Assembly: GCF_013449725.1 (NCBI RefSeq) | Contig: NZ_JACCFF010000003.1 | Coordinates: 310,001 to 374,000, forward strand | DNA: 64,000 bases | DNA from: Mycobacteroides sp. LB1 | GTDB lineage: Bacteria; Actinomycetota; Actinomycetes; Mycobacteriales; Mycobacteriaceae | Direction: 5' to 3' | Part shown: positions 62,816-64,000 of the stretch, one piece after another | How positions within the stretch are numbered: the first letter of the stretch is position 1 | How the letters are laid out: each line of letters starts with the position of its first letter | Translations under genes and position numbers: made by a program | Notes under the pieces: model-generated | The model's database searches: none | Told to the model about the DNA's origin: nothing | The model's input: only the letters and a program-made list of their open reading frames with translations

Positions 62816-64000
62816 ATGTCATTTTCGCTGGCCGACCTCAAGCGCGCCAAGGTGGCGTCGTTTCGTGATGTGGCCGACGCGCTCGACGGTATGGCCACCG
62901 CCAACCGCGACATGCAACGTGGTGTGGCAGCGCTGCCGATCATGGGGGACGCCTGGAAAGGCGTGTCCGGGGACGCGGCCCACCATGAGCTCGACGGGCA
63001 CGGTAAATACCTGGGCGGTGCCGCTGATGCCCAACACGGCGCAGCGGCAAGAGTCCGGCGTGCTGCCGATGAGTTCGAGGGTGTGCAACAGCTGCTCAAG
63101 AAGGTCGAAAACGATGCCGCCAGTGGCAAGTTCACGATCGATCTGGAAACCGGCAAGGTCACCCCTCCCAAGGGCGAGTACGACAAGAGCGAGTTGGACT
63201 ATCTCACCAACACGTTGAAGCAGCTCCGTGCGGCCGGGGAGACCGCGAACACGGACTTGGAGGCGGCGGTCAAAGCCGCTAAGGAACTGCCGGAATCATC
63301 GAATGCTGGCGGGGCGTTGCCTTCAGTTCCCGCCGCCAAGGATCCGTCGGGGATCGCGGCCCGGTTGAAGGGGCTGGACGCGCCCAACCCAGACGGTGAT
63401 CCGGGGGCAACCAAAGCCGCTGCCGCTGGCGCCGATACGCAAGCCAACTACAAAGACTGGTACCCGAAAACCGCCGTGCCCGGTGGCGACAAACCCATCG
63501 ATCCCCGACAGTTGGGCGGTCTGGCCGCTGTGCCGGGTGTAGGCGATGTGCGCGACAAAATACCGCAGCCTCTACAGCGACCCGTGCTGCGCCCTGAGCA
63601 GGTCGAGCAATTCAAAACCGAGCAACGCCAAATACTGACCAAGATGGGTGTGCCCGCCGATCAAATCGAGCAGCGTGTCAACGCCGCCGCCGAAAACGCG
63701 CAAACCCCCCATTTCAAACCCGATGCGCCCTCTGCCTCACCGACCGATCCGAAATACATCAGCAGAGACTTCGGAGAACAGTTCAACAAGTTCACCAACA
63801 ACATCAGCGACGGCGGGTCCAAAGCCGGTGATGCCATGCTGCAACAAGGCAAAGAGCTGACCGGACAAGCAGGTCCGGGCGCACCCGGTGTCGCCGAGAA
63901 GTGGAAAGACCTTGCAGTCAACACCGGCAAGGGGCTCTGGGACTACACCACCGCCACACCACAAGAACGGGTCGGGTGGCTGTCAGATGAAGCGCAACGC
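62816..64000 (+). CDS. Large WXG-like protein, N-terminal 395 residues (runs off the right edge)
   Basis: ATG 62816 opens a frame with no stop to the end of the window. Residues 1-100 are helical with a W47-K-G49 turn (MGDAWKGVSGDAAHHEL); YDKSE at 122-126 fits the YxxxD/E type VII export signal. Next comes a helical part (130-160), then a Pro/Ala/Gly-rich linker (170-270), and a second mixed region with RPEQVEQFKTEQRQILTKMGVPADQIEQRV and TNTGKGLW-like segments. This layout (WXG N-domain, linkers, long chain) is that of type VII secreted polymorphic toxins, but the C-terminal domain that would show activity is not in the window. Confidence 0.8.
   Translation, partial: MSFSLADLKRAKVASFRDVADALDGMATANRDMQRGVAALPIMGDAWKGVSGDAAHHELDGHGKYLGGAADAQHGAAARVRRAADEFEGVQQLLKKVENDAASGKFTIDLETGKVTPPKGEYDKSELDYLTNTLKQLRAAGETANTDLEAAVKAAKELPESSNAGGALPSVPAAKDPSGIAARLKGLDAPNPDGDPGATKAAAAGADTQANYKDWYPKTAVPGGDKPIDPRQLGGLAAVPGVGDVRDKIPQPLQRPVLRPEQVEQFKTEQRQILTKMGVPADQIEQRVNAAAENAQTPHFKPDAPSASPTDPKYISRDFGEQFNKFTNNISDGGSKAGDAMLQQGKELTGQAGPGAPGVAEKWKDLAVNTGKGLWDYTTATPQERVGWLSDEAQR

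Overview
The window looks like chromosomal DNA of a rapidly growing mycobacterium, most likely the Mycobacteroides abscessus-chelonae group. It is GC-rich, uses many GTG starts and ATGA/GTGA overlaps, and keeps long gene-order blocks that I recognise from the Mycobacterium tuberculosis Rv3644c-Rv3693 region. It has no PE/PPE genes and carries a TetR-MmpS-MmpL pump locus of the kind common in M. abscessus. Species was not determined. Names and Rv equivalences come from recognising motifs and gene order, not from a database search.

Layout. 1-4397 (minus): a tightly overlapping MoxR ATPase / DUF58 / DUF4350 / DUF4129 / Pro-rich membrane protein operon. 4.4-14.5 kb: a lineage-variable stretch with a SAM methyltransferase behind a palindromic promoter, an HNH (13E12-type) protein, an HhH-GPD DNA glycosylase, two paralogous exported or anchored proteins with FFC motifs, an acyltransferase-3 gene beside an SGNH hydrolase gene, a GNAT protein, a 51-residue membrane protein, tRNA-Pro(CGG), and a two-component system with a SHOCT protein. 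14.5-24.2 kb: cds1-like, metallophosphoesterase, ponA2 (minus) facing whiB4; paired Get3/ArsA-type ATPases (minus); then DUF4177, RidA, MBL and EamA genes (plus). 24.2-33.4 kb: crp, a small membrane protein, nth, a TlpA-like protein, a CoA-type Nudix hydrolase and marP, an alpha/beta hydrolase and a holin-like protein, a secreted S1 protease, and acs.

33.6-45.8 kb: the dppABCD peptide importer, a protein that looks like a degenerate Fic domain, two small RNAs (Ms1/MTS2823-like on minus, 6C/B11-like on plus) flanking a HAD hydrolase, and a compact Tad/Flp pilus locus (ssd, tadA, tadB, tadC, flp and two TadE-like ORFs whose starts are unclear). 45.8-50.5 kb: a TetR regulator divergent from mmpS-mmpL, separated by a double inverted-repeat operator overlapping a promoter and a 35-codon upstream ORF that overlaps the mmpS start, followed by a 16-bp terminator stem and a decayed second tetR. 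50.5-62.2 kb: a lipase-like hydrolase, an OYE-family oxidoreductase, an MrfA-type helicase, cspA with a structured leader, an Rv3647c-like protein, topA, a membrane adenylate cyclase and a DNA polymerase III delta-prime subunit.

62.2-64.0 kb: tRNA-Thr(CGT) marks a change of character. Beyond it come a small WXG/EspC-like protein and the first 395 codons of a large protein with a WXG-like N-terminus that runs off the window, probably the beginning of a type VII secretion substrate or polymorphic toxin locus in an island next to the tRNA. This edge, and the operator/uORF/mmpS arrangement, are the parts most worth following up.
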